Source: an uncultured Gammaproteobacteria bacterium (GTDB lineage Bacteria > Pseudomonadota > Gammaproteobacteria > Pseudomonadales > Azotimanducaceae_A). From it: a DNA stretch of 5,873 nt. The notes under the pieces are model-generated. The model searched no databases, had not been told where the DNA came from, and was given only the letters and a program-made list of their open reading frames with translations. A program made the position numbers and the translations under genes. Location of the stretch: the NCBI GenBank assembly GCA_913041025.1, contig CAJWGQ010000175.1, positions 1 through 5,873 on the forward strand, in the 5' to 3' direction. Shown one piece after another: positions 1 to 5,873 of this stretch. Position 1 is the stretch's first letter, and every line of letters begins with the position of its first letter.

Positions 1-1002
1 GAAACTTTGTGGCGAATAGCTACAAAAACGAGACCGTCTGAAAGAGTGTCTGTAAATCAGCATATGCTTGCGATTTACGAACTCAATCCTGAAGCGTTCA
101 TCGAAGGCAATATGAATTTGGTCAAGACTGACTTTAGGCTGCGTATACCAAGCGAGCTTGAGGCGTTACAAATTGAATCAAGCGAAGCGATGAATAGGAT
201 AAACGATCAGAGTGCGCAGTATCGGGAAATGCTAAATCGGAGCGGGCAGTCTGTAGAGTTGCCCGCTAAAGCGCCTATACGTGGCGGAGATGTAAGGATA
301 TTTTCCGAGGGATCTGCTCAAGTTGAAGGCAATAAACCCGAGAATAGTTGGGTAGTCAGAGGGCCTGAATTGTTGAGAGAGAAAGAATTGCTCGATCAAC
401 GTATAAAAGAATTGACACAAAAATTCAGTGAAGAAAGACTTTATGCGAATGAGCAGCTAAGTGAAAAAGATGCTCAAATTGAATCTTTAGAAACTGAAGT
501 CAATGAGTTGCTAGCAAAATTAGGTCGAGCTCAAGCTGAACTTAAGCGAAGTGTAGGGGTTTTGCGTTCATTTACGGAGTGGGTGAAAGCCTTTGTGCAA
601 GGAGCTGCCTCATTAACAACCTACATCGTGATAGGACTGGTTTTGGCTGGTCTGATAGTTCTAGGGATTCGAAAAAGTTCTGTACGAAAAGACGAATCAA
701 TCGAAGACCTGTCGATTGATGAGGCTGACTTAGAGCCAAAGGTGAATTTAGAGCCAACTCAAACGCCCTCGGAACCGACCGTTTCTGTTTCTAAGCCTGA
801 AGATTATGAGAAAGAGCTTGAGGAAGAGTCATATACAATTTCCACTAAAATTAATCTGGCTAAAGCCAACATAGAGATTAATAAAATAGAAGCGGCTAAA
901 GATATACTCAAAGAAGTGATCGATGAAGGAGATGAGAGCGAAAGAGAGCAAGCAACAGACATTCTCGACTCCATAGATTCGAAAGACGCTGACAAAACTT
1001 AA
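1..1002 (+). CDS. fimV: FimV/HubP-like polar peptidoglycan-binding membrane protein, 3' part (5' end outside window)
   Basis: The reading frame is open from base 1, so the gene starts upstream; 333 residues are visible. Visible residues 1-51 form the LysM-like FimV N-terminal module: it opens ETLWRIA and contains VNQHMLAIYELNPEAF and a closing LRIPS. Residues about 122-184 are rich in charged heptads and look like a coiled coil. About 204-223 is one hydrophobic helix followed by basic residues, which predicts a cytoplasmic C-terminus. An acidic, proline-containing linker (about 230-280) leads to a TPR-like FimV C-terminal domain (about 280-325; NLAKANIEINKIEAAKDIL). Known family members bind septal or polar peptidoglycan and recruit polar proteins, supporting type IV pili, chemotaxis or pole organisation. 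Its place just before truA is the usual gammaproteobacterial one. The cytoplasmic part is about 110 residues, far shorter than in Pseudomonas FimV. The family call is strong; the cellular role here is inferred. Confidence 0.88.
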   Translation, partial: ETLWRIATKTRPSERVSVNQHMLAIYELNPEAFIEGNMNLVKTDFRLRIPSELEALQIESSEAMNRINDQSAQYREMLNRSGQSVELPAKAPIRGGDVRIFSEGSAQVEGNKPENSWVVRGPELLREKELLDQRIKELTQKFSEERLYANEQLSEKDAQIESLETEVNELLAKLGRAQAELKRSVGVLRSFTEWVKAFVQGAASLTTYIVIGLVLAGLIVLGIRKSSVRKDESIEDLSIDEADLEPKVNLEPTQTPSEPTVSVSKPEDYEKELEEESYTISTKINLAKANIEINKIEAAKDILKEVIDEGDESEREQATDILDSIDSKDADKT

Positions 1003-1004
1003 GG
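1000..1004 (+). promoter_or_regulatory. Shine-Dalgarno for truA
   Basis: TAAGG here includes the fimV stop codon. It lies 6 bases before GTG at 1011, the normal distance, but directly abuts the alternative TTG at 1005. This favours GTG 1011 as the truA start. Confidence 0.5.
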
Positions 1005-1010
1005 TTGAGT

Positions 1011-1817
1011 GTGGGTACCTACGCTTTAGGTGTTGAATATAACGGCAAAGATTTTAGTGGTTGGCAAAAACAGTTAGATCGGCTAACGATTCAGGGGTCT
1101 TTGGAGAAGGCTTTGAGTCAAGTGGCAGATTCTGAGATCCAGCTTTCGGCTGCTGGCCGAACAGACGCTGGGGTACACTCGATGGGTCAAGTCGCCAGTT
1201 TTCGGAGTGAAGTTGCCAGGAGTTCAGAGCAATGGCGTCGAGGCGTGAACTCTCTCACTCCCGATTCAATTAATGTGGCCTGGGTTAATGAAGTCGAAGA
1301 TGATTTTCATGCAAGATTTTCTGCAACGGCTCGAAGATATCTCTATTTATTCATGGATCGAGTCGAGGATACACATGCTAGTCAATTAGCCTGGAGCGTC
1401 ACATCTCTGAATGCAGATTTAATGCATGCGTTCGCCCAAGGCTTGGTGGGTGAACATGATTTCACAACTTTTAGAGGTTCTGGCTGTCAAGCTGAGACGC
1501 CATACAGGCGAATCAACCACTGCGTGGTCAAAAGAATTGGAGATCTTGTCATTGTAGATATCGAGGCAAATGCTTTTTTATTGCATATGGTTCGAAACAT
1601 CGTTTCATGCCTTAGCCAGATTAATGAAGATGCCCCTTCCGATTATTTGCTGGAGCTGCTTACCTTAAGAGATAGGACAAAAATTGGGATGACTGCTCCT
1701 TCATCAGGTCTCTATCTCTTCGACGTTCGATATCCCGGCTATGACTTCCCTTTACCTCGTTTACCATCACTTTTATTGGGGGTTTCCCGAGAATTTTTGG
1801 TTAGAAACGTGATTTAA
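1011..1817 (+). CDS. truA: tRNA pseudouridine(38-40) synthase TruA
   Basis: TruA converts uridines 38-40 in the anticodon stem-loop of many tRNAs to pseudouridine in the cytoplasm. From GTG 1011 the protein has 268 residues, close to the 270 of E. coli TruA. The N-terminus (GVEYNGKDFSGWQKQ) matches the family opening. The catalytic motif AAGRTDAGVHS carries the nucleophile Asp52. Later landmarks are FHARFSATARRYLY, the LLHMVRNIV helix and the C-terminal TAPSSGLYLFDVRYP. The segment after VRNIV lacks the glycine-containing VG.. pattern common in the family, but nothing essential appears lost. TTG at 1005 would add two residues; I prefer GTG 1011 because of the spacing from TAAGG. Only 8 bases separate it from fimV, so the two are probably co-transcribed. 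Confidence 0.96.
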   Translation: MGTYALGVEYNGKDFSGWQKQLDRLTIQGSLEKALSQVADSEIQLSAAGRTDAGVHSMGQVASFRSEVARSSEQWRRGVNSLTPDSINVAWVNEVEDDFHARFSATARRYLYLFMDRVEDTHASQLAWSVTSLNADLMHAFAQGLVGEHDFTTFRGSGCQAETPYRRINHCVVKRIGDLVIVDIEANAFLLHMVRNIVSCLSQINEDAPSDYLLELLTLRDRTKIGMTAPSSGLYLFDVRYPGYDFPLPRLPSLLLGVSREFLVRNVI

Positions 1818-1877
1818 GGTTTCTCCTGTTGATAGTTGTCGATAAGATACCGCAACTGGTCAAGTCGTGGTTTGGAT

Positions 1878-2516
1878 ATGTCTATTAGAGCGACTCATTC
1901 AGGTTGTTGGTGTAAAATATGCGGAGTAACGTCTGTAGAAGAAGCTGTGTCGATAGCCGATTTAGGGGCGGACTCAATAGGTTTGAATTTTTACAGCCAA
2001 AGCCCGCGTTACTTGTCGAAAAGGGAGGCTGCCCAGATCGCAGCTTCGACCAAAAACTGCTCAATAATTGCGCTCTTCGTCAATCCAAGTGTCGAGGAGG
2101 TTGAAAGTATCATAAGTGAAATTGACATTGATGGACTACAGTTTCACGGAGATGAGGGTTCTGAGTTTTGCGAATCCTTTGGTGTAGATTATATCAAGGC
2201 GATAAGTATGAAAGGAAATTATAGCCCGGAGCAACTTGAAGAATATCACCCTAATGCCTGGGCACTTTTGCTCGACAGCTATGTTACAGGGCTTTCTGGA
2301 GGTACTGGAAAAACCTTTGATTGGAATAACTGGCCTGTTGCAAGGGACCGTAAGTTGATATTGGCGGGGGGGCTTACTCCCGAAAACGTTGCATTGGGGA
2401 TCCAAGCAACGAAGCCTTTTGGAGTCGATGTGAGCAGTGGGGTGGAAGGTGAAGTTAAGGGAGTTAAGGACACTAGTTTAGTTAAAGAATTCATTAAGGA
2501 GGTTAGACTTGCTTAA
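1878..2516 (+). CDS. trpF: Phosphoribosylanthranilate isomerase TrpF
   Basis: TrpF isomerises N-(5'-phosphoribosyl)anthranilate to CdRP, the third step after chorismate in tryptophan synthesis. From ATG 1878 it is a 212-residue single-domain TIM barrel, the usual size. Visible motifs are KICGVT with the general-base Cys15, SPRYLS (Arg44), LQFHGDE (about 87-93), [15 protein letters not shown] with the general-acid Asp133, and the phosphate-binding [11 protein letters not shown] and [10 protein letters not shown]. The frame stays open upstream to TTG 1836, which would add 14 residues (226 in all). I choose ATG 1878 because the family normally begins a few residues before the KICG strand; neither start has a clear Shine-Dalgarno. 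The gene ends 8 bases inside trpB. TrpF is monofunctional here, not fused to TrpC as in E. coli. Confidence 0.95.
   Translation: MSIRATHSGCWCKICGVTSVEEAVSIADLGADSIGLNFYSQSPRYLSKREAAQIAASTKNCSIIALFVNPSVEEVESIISEIDIDGLQFHGDEGSEFCESFGVDYIKAISMKGNYSPEQLEEYHPNAWALLLDSYVTGLSGGTGKTFDWNNWPVARDRKLILAGGLTPENVALGIQATKPFGVDVSSGVEGEVKGVKDTSLVKEFIKEVRLA
2495..2502 (+). promoter_or_regulatory. Near-perfect Shine-Dalgarno for trpB
   Basis: TAAGGAGG lies inside the 3' end of trpF, 6 bases before TTG 2509. It is the strongest ribosome-binding site seen in the window and decides the unusual TTG start of trpB. It may compensate for the weak initiator. Confidence 0.85.
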
Positions 2517-3720
2517 GGAAAAAGAACTTTATAACCAGCCAACTGAGACCGGTCATTTTGGGCAATATGGAGGACGGTTTGTCGCGGAAACCCTAACGCA
2601 TGCCCTTGATGAGCTTACAGTCTTATATGAAGGATTGAAGTTTGATCCCGAGTTTAAAAGAGAGTTAGCTCAAGATTTGAGGCATTACGTTGGTAGACCA
2701 ACCCCCCTTTATTTTGCACAAAGGTTAACTGAAGAGTTGGGAGGAGCTAGAGTCTTTCTAAAGAGAGAAGATCTTAATCACACAGGCGCGCACAAAATCT
2801 GTAATACGATAGGTCATGCACTGTTAGCGAAAAGAATGGGCAAACCGAGAGTCATTGCAGAGACTGGAGCAGGTCAACATGGGGTAGCTACTGCAACTGT
2901 AGCCGCTCGTTTAGGGTTGGAATGTGATGTCTTCATGGGTGCAGAAGATGTCAAAAGACAGAGCCCTAATGTGTATCGAATGAAGCTACTCGGTGCCAAC
3001 GTTATTCCGGTAAATTCGGGCTCTAAGACTCTTAAAGATGCTCTCAATGAGGCGATGCGTGATTGGGTTACTAATGTTGATAGGACGCATTACATTATTG
3101 GAACTGTTGCAGGTCCTCATCCTTATCCTATGATCGTGCGCGATTTCGCCTCGATAATAGGTCAGGAAACACGAGCGCAGATTCTAGAGCAAGCGGGTAA
3201 GTTACCTGAAGTAATTGTTGCATGCGTTGGCGGAGGTTCTAACGCGATGGGTTTGTTTTATCCCTTTATAGACGATGCTGAGGTACAGATGGTTGGCGTG
3301 GAGGCGGGCGGTTATGGGCTCGATAGTGGAAAGCATGCAGCACCTCTCAACGACGGGAAAGTGGGTGTTCTGCATGGCAATAAGACCTATTTGATGGCGG
3401 ATGCTGACGGACAGATTATGGAAACACATTCTATTTCAGCTGGCCTGGACTATCCTGGAGTGGGACCAGAGCATTCGTTTTTGAAAGATATAGGTCGTGC
3501 AAATTATGATTCGGTTACCGACGACGAGGCTATGAGCGCCTTCAGGATGCTAAATAATTTAGAAGGCATATTACCTGCACTTGAATCGAGTCATGCGTTG
3601 GCCTGGGTGATCAAAAACGCGCCGGTAATGTCTGAAGAGGAGATTATTGTTATGAATCTATCGGGCAGAGGAGATAAAGATATTCTTACTGTCGCGGAAA
3701 TGGATGGAATCCTCGTCTAG
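2509..3720 (+). CDS. trpB: Tryptophan synthase beta chain TrpB
   Basis: TrpB condenses indole with L-serine to give tryptophan, using pyridoxal phosphate, in the alpha2-beta2 complex with TrpA. The protein has 403 residues, the normal size for the TrpB1 type. Visible motifs are FGQYGGRFV near the N-terminus, [13 protein letters not shown] with the Schiff-base Lys96, AETGAGQHG with catalytic Glu118 (E. coli Glu109), the PLP-phosphate loop GGGSN (241-245), GLDYPGVGP with Asp314 (E. coli Asp305), LPALESSHA and the C-terminal NLSGRGDKD. All main catalytic residues are present. The odd point is Cys98 where the family has Asn (E. coli Asn89) two residues after the lysine. TTG 2509 is chosen because TAAGGAGG sits 6 bases before it; it overlaps trpF by 8 bases. 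It shares one base with trpA, which implies coupled synthesis of the two subunits. Confidence 0.97.
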   Translation: MLKEKELYNQPTETGHFGQYGGRFVAETLTHALDELTVLYEGLKFDPEFKRELAQDLRHYVGRPTPLYFAQRLTEELGGARVFLKREDLNHTGAHKICNTIGHALLAKRMGKPRVIAETGAGQHGVATATVAARLGLECDVFMGAEDVKRQSPNVYRMKLLGANVIPVNSGSKTLKDALNEAMRDWVTNVDRTHYIIGTVAGPHPYPMIVRDFASIIGQETRAQILEQAGKLPEVIVACVGGGSNAMGLFYPFIDDAEVQMVGVEAGGYGLDSGKHAAPLNDGKVGVLHGNKTYLMADADGQIMETHSISAGLDYPGVGPEHSFLKDIGRANYDSVTDDEAMSAFRMLNNLEGILPALESSHALAWVIKNAPVMSEEEIIVMNLSGRGDKDILTVAEMDGILV

Positions 3721-4517
3721 TGTCTCGAATCCAATCAAAATTAGAGGAGTGTAAGGCTAGATCCAGAAAAGCTCTGATTAGTTTTATCACTGCAGGGGAT
3801 CCTACCACTGAGCACACGATACCTGCTCTGCATGCTTTGGTTCGTGGAGGAGTTGATGTTATTGAGCTGGGGATTCCGTTCTCTGACCCTGAAGCTGAGG
3901 GCCCAAGTATTCAAAAATCCAGTCAGAGGGCCTTGGAAAACGGAGTTGGCTTAGAGTCTGTTTTGCAAATGGTGCAAGAATTTCGAGAAAAGGACTCGGA
4001 AACACCGATTGTCTTAATGGGATATTTAAATTCAATATTATCGATGGCTGATTTTGCAGAAAAAGCTTCCAACAGCGGAGTGGATGGATTAATCGTTGTG
4101 AATTTGCCTCCCGAAGAAGCGGAAGATTTGCAATCTAGCCTGAGACGGAATGATATAGACCTTATTTATTTGCTTGCACCAACAACCACAGAGAAGCGCT
4201 CAGTTTTAATTGCAGAGAAAGCCTCTGGCTTTCTTTACTACGTCTCGTTGAAAGGGATCACAGGGGCGGGTCACATAGAGGTGGACGAAGTTGCATCAAG
4301 AATTGAAAGTCTAAGAGGAATGACAGATCTTCCTCTTTGTGTTGGGTTTGGTATTAAAAATGCGAAAACTGCGACGGAGATTGGTAAATTTTCTGATGGA
4401 GTCGTCGTTGGAAGCGCGCTAGTAGATCTTATGTCAGAATCTGTGGATGTTGACTTAACTGCGAAAGAACTCGAGTCGGCTGTAAGTTTGATTAGACAGG
4501 GGCTAGACTCGATTTGA
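3720..4517 (+). CDS. trpA: Tryptophan synthase alpha chain TrpA
   Basis: TrpA cleaves indole-3-glycerol phosphate to indole and glyceraldehyde 3-phosphate; indole then passes through a tunnel to TrpB. It is a 265-residue TIM barrel (E. coli 268). Visible features are FITAGDP (22-28), VIELGIPFSDP with catalytic Glu49, YLNSIL, VVNLPPEEA (126-134), FLYYVS with Tyr173 (E. coli Tyr175), GITGAG, and the phosphate-binding VGFGI (208-212) and GSALVD. Three positions depart from the norm: Glu58 where Leu or Met is usual, Glu60 in place of catalytic Asp60, and Asn128 where Asp130 of E. coli aligns. The fold and Glu49 are intact, so I treat it as functional. GTG 3720 shares its G with the trpB TAG stop; no good Shine-Dalgarno is seen, so translation probably depends on ribosomes finishing trpB. 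The end overlaps folC by 4 bases. Confidence 0.96.
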   Translation: MSRIQSKLEECKARSRKALISFITAGDPTTEHTIPALHALVRGGVDVIELGIPFSDPEAEGPSIQKSSQRALENGVGLESVLQMVQEFREKDSETPIVLMGYLNSILSMADFAEKASNSGVDGLIVVNLPPEEAEDLQSSLRRNDIDLIYLLAPTTTEKRSVLIAEKASGFLYYVSLKGITGAGHIEVDEVASRIESLRGMTDLPLCVGFGIKNAKTATEIGKFSDGVVVGSALVDLMSESVDVDLTAKELESAVSLIRQGLDSI

Positions 4518-5776
4518 ATGGGGTCTCCGATATAAAGAATCGTTCACTTGACCGGTGGTTGGAATATATACAAGACCAGCACGATAAAGAGATTGATATG
4601 GGTCTTAGCCGTATGTTTGAAATGGTTGATCGGCTTGACCTTAATCCTATTACTCCAAAGGTCGTCACCGTTGCAGGCACTAATGGAAAGGGTTCTACGT
4701 GCGTTACGATTGAGCAGTTGTTGTTGTCTCACGGATTGAAAGTTGGAACTACGTTGTCGCCTCACGTATTTCGGTTTAATGAGCGCATAAGGTTGCAGGG
4801 CAGCGAATTGTCGGACCAAGAGATCTGCGGGCATTTTGAGACTATAGAACGTGTCAGGGACGGTTTACCCTTGACGTATTTTGAGTTTTCGTCACTAGCC
4901 GCGTTGGTCGCTTTTAGCCAATGTGATTTGGATGTTGTGATCCTTGAAATTGGCCTAGGGGGCAGGCTCGATGCTTTTAACGTCATCGATGCCGATATAG
5001 CGGTTATTACGAGTATAGGGTTTGACCATCAAGAATTCCTTGGTGACTCCTTAGACGAGATTGGCAAGGAAAAAGCAGGAATATTTCGACCTGGACAGAA
5101 AGTGGTGTTGGGGGCAAATATGCCGAAAACAGTACACGAGGCAAGCAAGGCCTTAGGATGTGCGGAAAGCGCAATGGGTAAAAACTTCAGATACCAAGAA
5201 AGTAAAGGATCGTCATGGTCTTACTTCTCTCAGGATTTAAATATGGAAGCAATACCTCGCGGGTCCTTGTCAGCGCACAACCTTAGTCTAGCGTTACAGG
5301 TTACTAAAGAGCTGGTAGATCTGGATCCTTCTTCAGTGATTCAAACGCTTCCTGTTATTACTTTGCAGGGTAGAATGACCGAGTTATTGTTAGATGGTCA
5401 CAATTATGTGTTTGATGTCTGCCACAATTCTCAGGGCGCAGAATTTTTTGTCAGAGAACTTAAGCTGAGAGAAATTGAACCGGACTTTGTAATCTGTGGC
5501 ATGTTTCGCAACAAGGATCATCAACAAGTGTTTCGCGAAGTGAACCGAAATATAGATGCTGAATGGATATTGATTGATACACTAGGAGTTAGAGGCTTTC
5601 GATCGAAAGAGTTACGAGATGCCTTCGGGGGTGACGGTAGGTGTGTGTCCGAATTCAATGATGCAAGGGCATACATCAAAAACAAGTCCTCTAACCCAAG
5701 CACGGTATTAGCTTTTGGTTCTTTTAATGTGCTTGAGCAAGCGTGCGCAAGCATGAATGTACAACGAATTAGTTGA
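4514..5776 (+). CDS. folC: Bifunctional dihydrofolate synthase / folylpolyglutamate synthase FolC
   Basis: FolC adds L-glutamate to dihydropteroate and extends the glutamate tail of folates, using ATP in the cytoplasm. At 420 residues it matches the bifunctional E. coli enzyme (about 422). Visible motifs are the P-loop GTNGKGS (55-61), LSPHVFRFNERI (81-92), TYFEFSSLAA (121-130), ILEIGLGGRLDA (143-154), ITSIGFDHQEFLG, and KEKAGIFRPGQ with the probable carbamylated Lys187. The C-terminal ligase domain follows, with LQGRMTE (284-290), DVCHNSQGA (301-309) and the closing LAFGSFNVLEQ. DVCHNSQ differs from the usual D-x-A-H-N-P, and DAFN replaces the more common DATN or DAVN. The start is TTG 4514, overlapping the trpA TGA in the TTGA junction; AGGGG at 4498-4502 is 11 bases upstream, a rather long spacing. 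In many relatives accD lies before folC, but not here. Confidence 0.95.
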   Translation: MNGVSDIKNRSLDRWLEYIQDQHDKEIDMGLSRMFEMVDRLDLNPITPKVVTVAGTNGKGSTCVTIEQLLLSHGLKVGTTLSPHVFRFNERIRLQGSELSDQEICGHFETIERVRDGLPLTYFEFSSLAALVAFSQCDLDVVILEIGLGGRLDAFNVIDADIAVITSIGFDHQEFLGDSLDEIGKEKAGIFRPGQKVVLGANMPKTVHEASKALGCAESAMGKNFRYQESKGSSWSYFSQDLNMEAIPRGSLSAHNLSLALQVTKELVDLDPSSVIQTLPVITLQGRMTELLLDGHNYVFDVCHNSQGAEFFVRELKLREIEPDFVICGMFRNKDHQQVFREVNRNIDAEWILIDTLGVRGFRSKELRDAFGGDGRCVSEFNDARAYIKNKSSNPSTVLAFGSFNVLEQACASMNVQRIS

Positions 5777-5786
5777 TGAGTTTACG

Positions 5787-5873
5787 ATGGAGCAGAAGAC
5801 TCGGTATAGACTAACGGGAACTCTATTTCTCCTATCAGCTGGTTATATTTTGATTACTCTACTGATGGGTGAT
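5787..5873 (+). CDS. Start of a membrane-anchored protein, probably DedD/SPOR-domain family (3' part outside window)
   Basis: Only 29 codons are visible, from ATG 5787 to the window end with no stop. The protein opens with a short charged stretch (MEQKTRYRL) followed by a hydrophobic segment (about residues 10-26), which suggests an inner-membrane signal anchor. The pattern charged-RL-x-G-x-L-F-L resembles the N-termini of DedD-type SPOR proteins, which reach septal peptidoglycan through a C-terminal SPOR domain. Position supports this: in gammaproteobacteria a SPOR/DedD gene usually follows folC and precedes cvpA and purF. The SPOR domain itself cannot be seen, so the family call is inference from context plus the N-terminal pattern. 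The gap to folC is 10 bases and the Shine-Dalgarno is weak, which fits co-transcription with folC. Confidence 0.6.
   Translation, partial: MEQKTRYRLTGTLFLLSAGYILITLLMGD

Noticed and set aside
1834..1858. AGTTG and CAACT inverted repeat between truA and trpF, a possible hairpin or operator.
   Set aside because: The stem is only 5 bases with a 15-base loop and no T-run follows, so it is no better than chance.
1836..1877. Possible trp leader peptide or attenuator before trpF.
   Set aside because: The 14 codons contain one Trp only, run in frame into trpF, and show no competing hairpins or terminator.
2366..2372. Run of seven G bases inside trpF, a possible slippage or phase-variation site.
   Set aside because: It encodes the conserved AGG of the phosphate-binding ILAGGLTP motif and the frame is intact on both sides. 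A single 7-G run is weak evidence of phase variation.
2136..2405. Minus-strand open frame of 89 codons opposite trpF, and similar minus-strand frames elsewhere (for example 4544-4834).
   Set aside because: They lie opposite well-supported genes, have no recognisable motifs, and look like shadows of the + strand coding.
4498..4520. Remnant of accD between trpA and folC.
   Set aside because: trpA and folC overlap by 4 bases and both ends match their families, so no remnant can be present.
5776..5814. ATG at 5776 overlapping the folC stop, which looks like a coupled start for the next gene.
   Set aside because: The frame ends at TAA 5812-5814 after 12 codons. The ATG at 5787 stays open to the window end and encodes a membrane anchor, so it is the better start.

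Overview
The window holds a single-strand, tightly packed block of housekeeping genes. I read it as the gammaproteobacterial cluster fimV-truA-trpF-trpB-trpA-folC-(dedD/SPOR-like). Every convincing gene is on the + strand and the base composition looks even and moderately AT-rich throughout. The presence of a FimV/HubP-type polar protein directly before truA, with folC and a probable SPOR-family membrane protein after the trp genes, points to a gammaproteobacterium, probably an environmental or marine type. I cannot name a genus from this sequence.

Layout. Bases 1-1002 are the 3' part of a fimV-like gene that runs in from before the window: LysM-like domain, coiled coil, one membrane helix, acidic linker and FimV C-terminal domain. 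Bases 1011-1817 are truA (tRNA pseudouridine synthase). Bases 1878-2516 are trpF, 2509-3720 trpB and 3720-4517 trpA, which cover the phosphoribosylanthranilate isomerase step and both subunits of tryptophan synthase. Bases 4514-5776 are folC (dihydrofolate/folylpolyglutamate synthase). Bases 5787-5873 are the first 29 codons of a membrane-anchored protein, probably DedD/SPOR-like, cut by the window end.

How the genes fit together. trpF/trpB overlap by 8 bases, trpB/trpA by 1 and trpA/folC by 4, so this stretch is almost certainly one transcript with coupled translation. The trpB-trpA junction suits equal output of the two tryptophan synthase subunits. The anthranilate-making genes (trpE, G, D, C) are not here. 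fimV, truA and folC have no pathway link to tryptophan; they are conserved chromosomal neighbours.

I found no mobile element, RNA gene, CRISPR array, toxin-antitoxin or defence system, and no sign of a wholly new system. The points worth a second look are within known families: unusual residues in the tryptophan synthase active-site motifs (TrpA L58E, D60E and D130N-equivalent; TrpB Cys two residues after the PLP lysine), the absence of accD from its usual place between trpA and folC, a run of non-ATG start codons, and a much shortened FimV.
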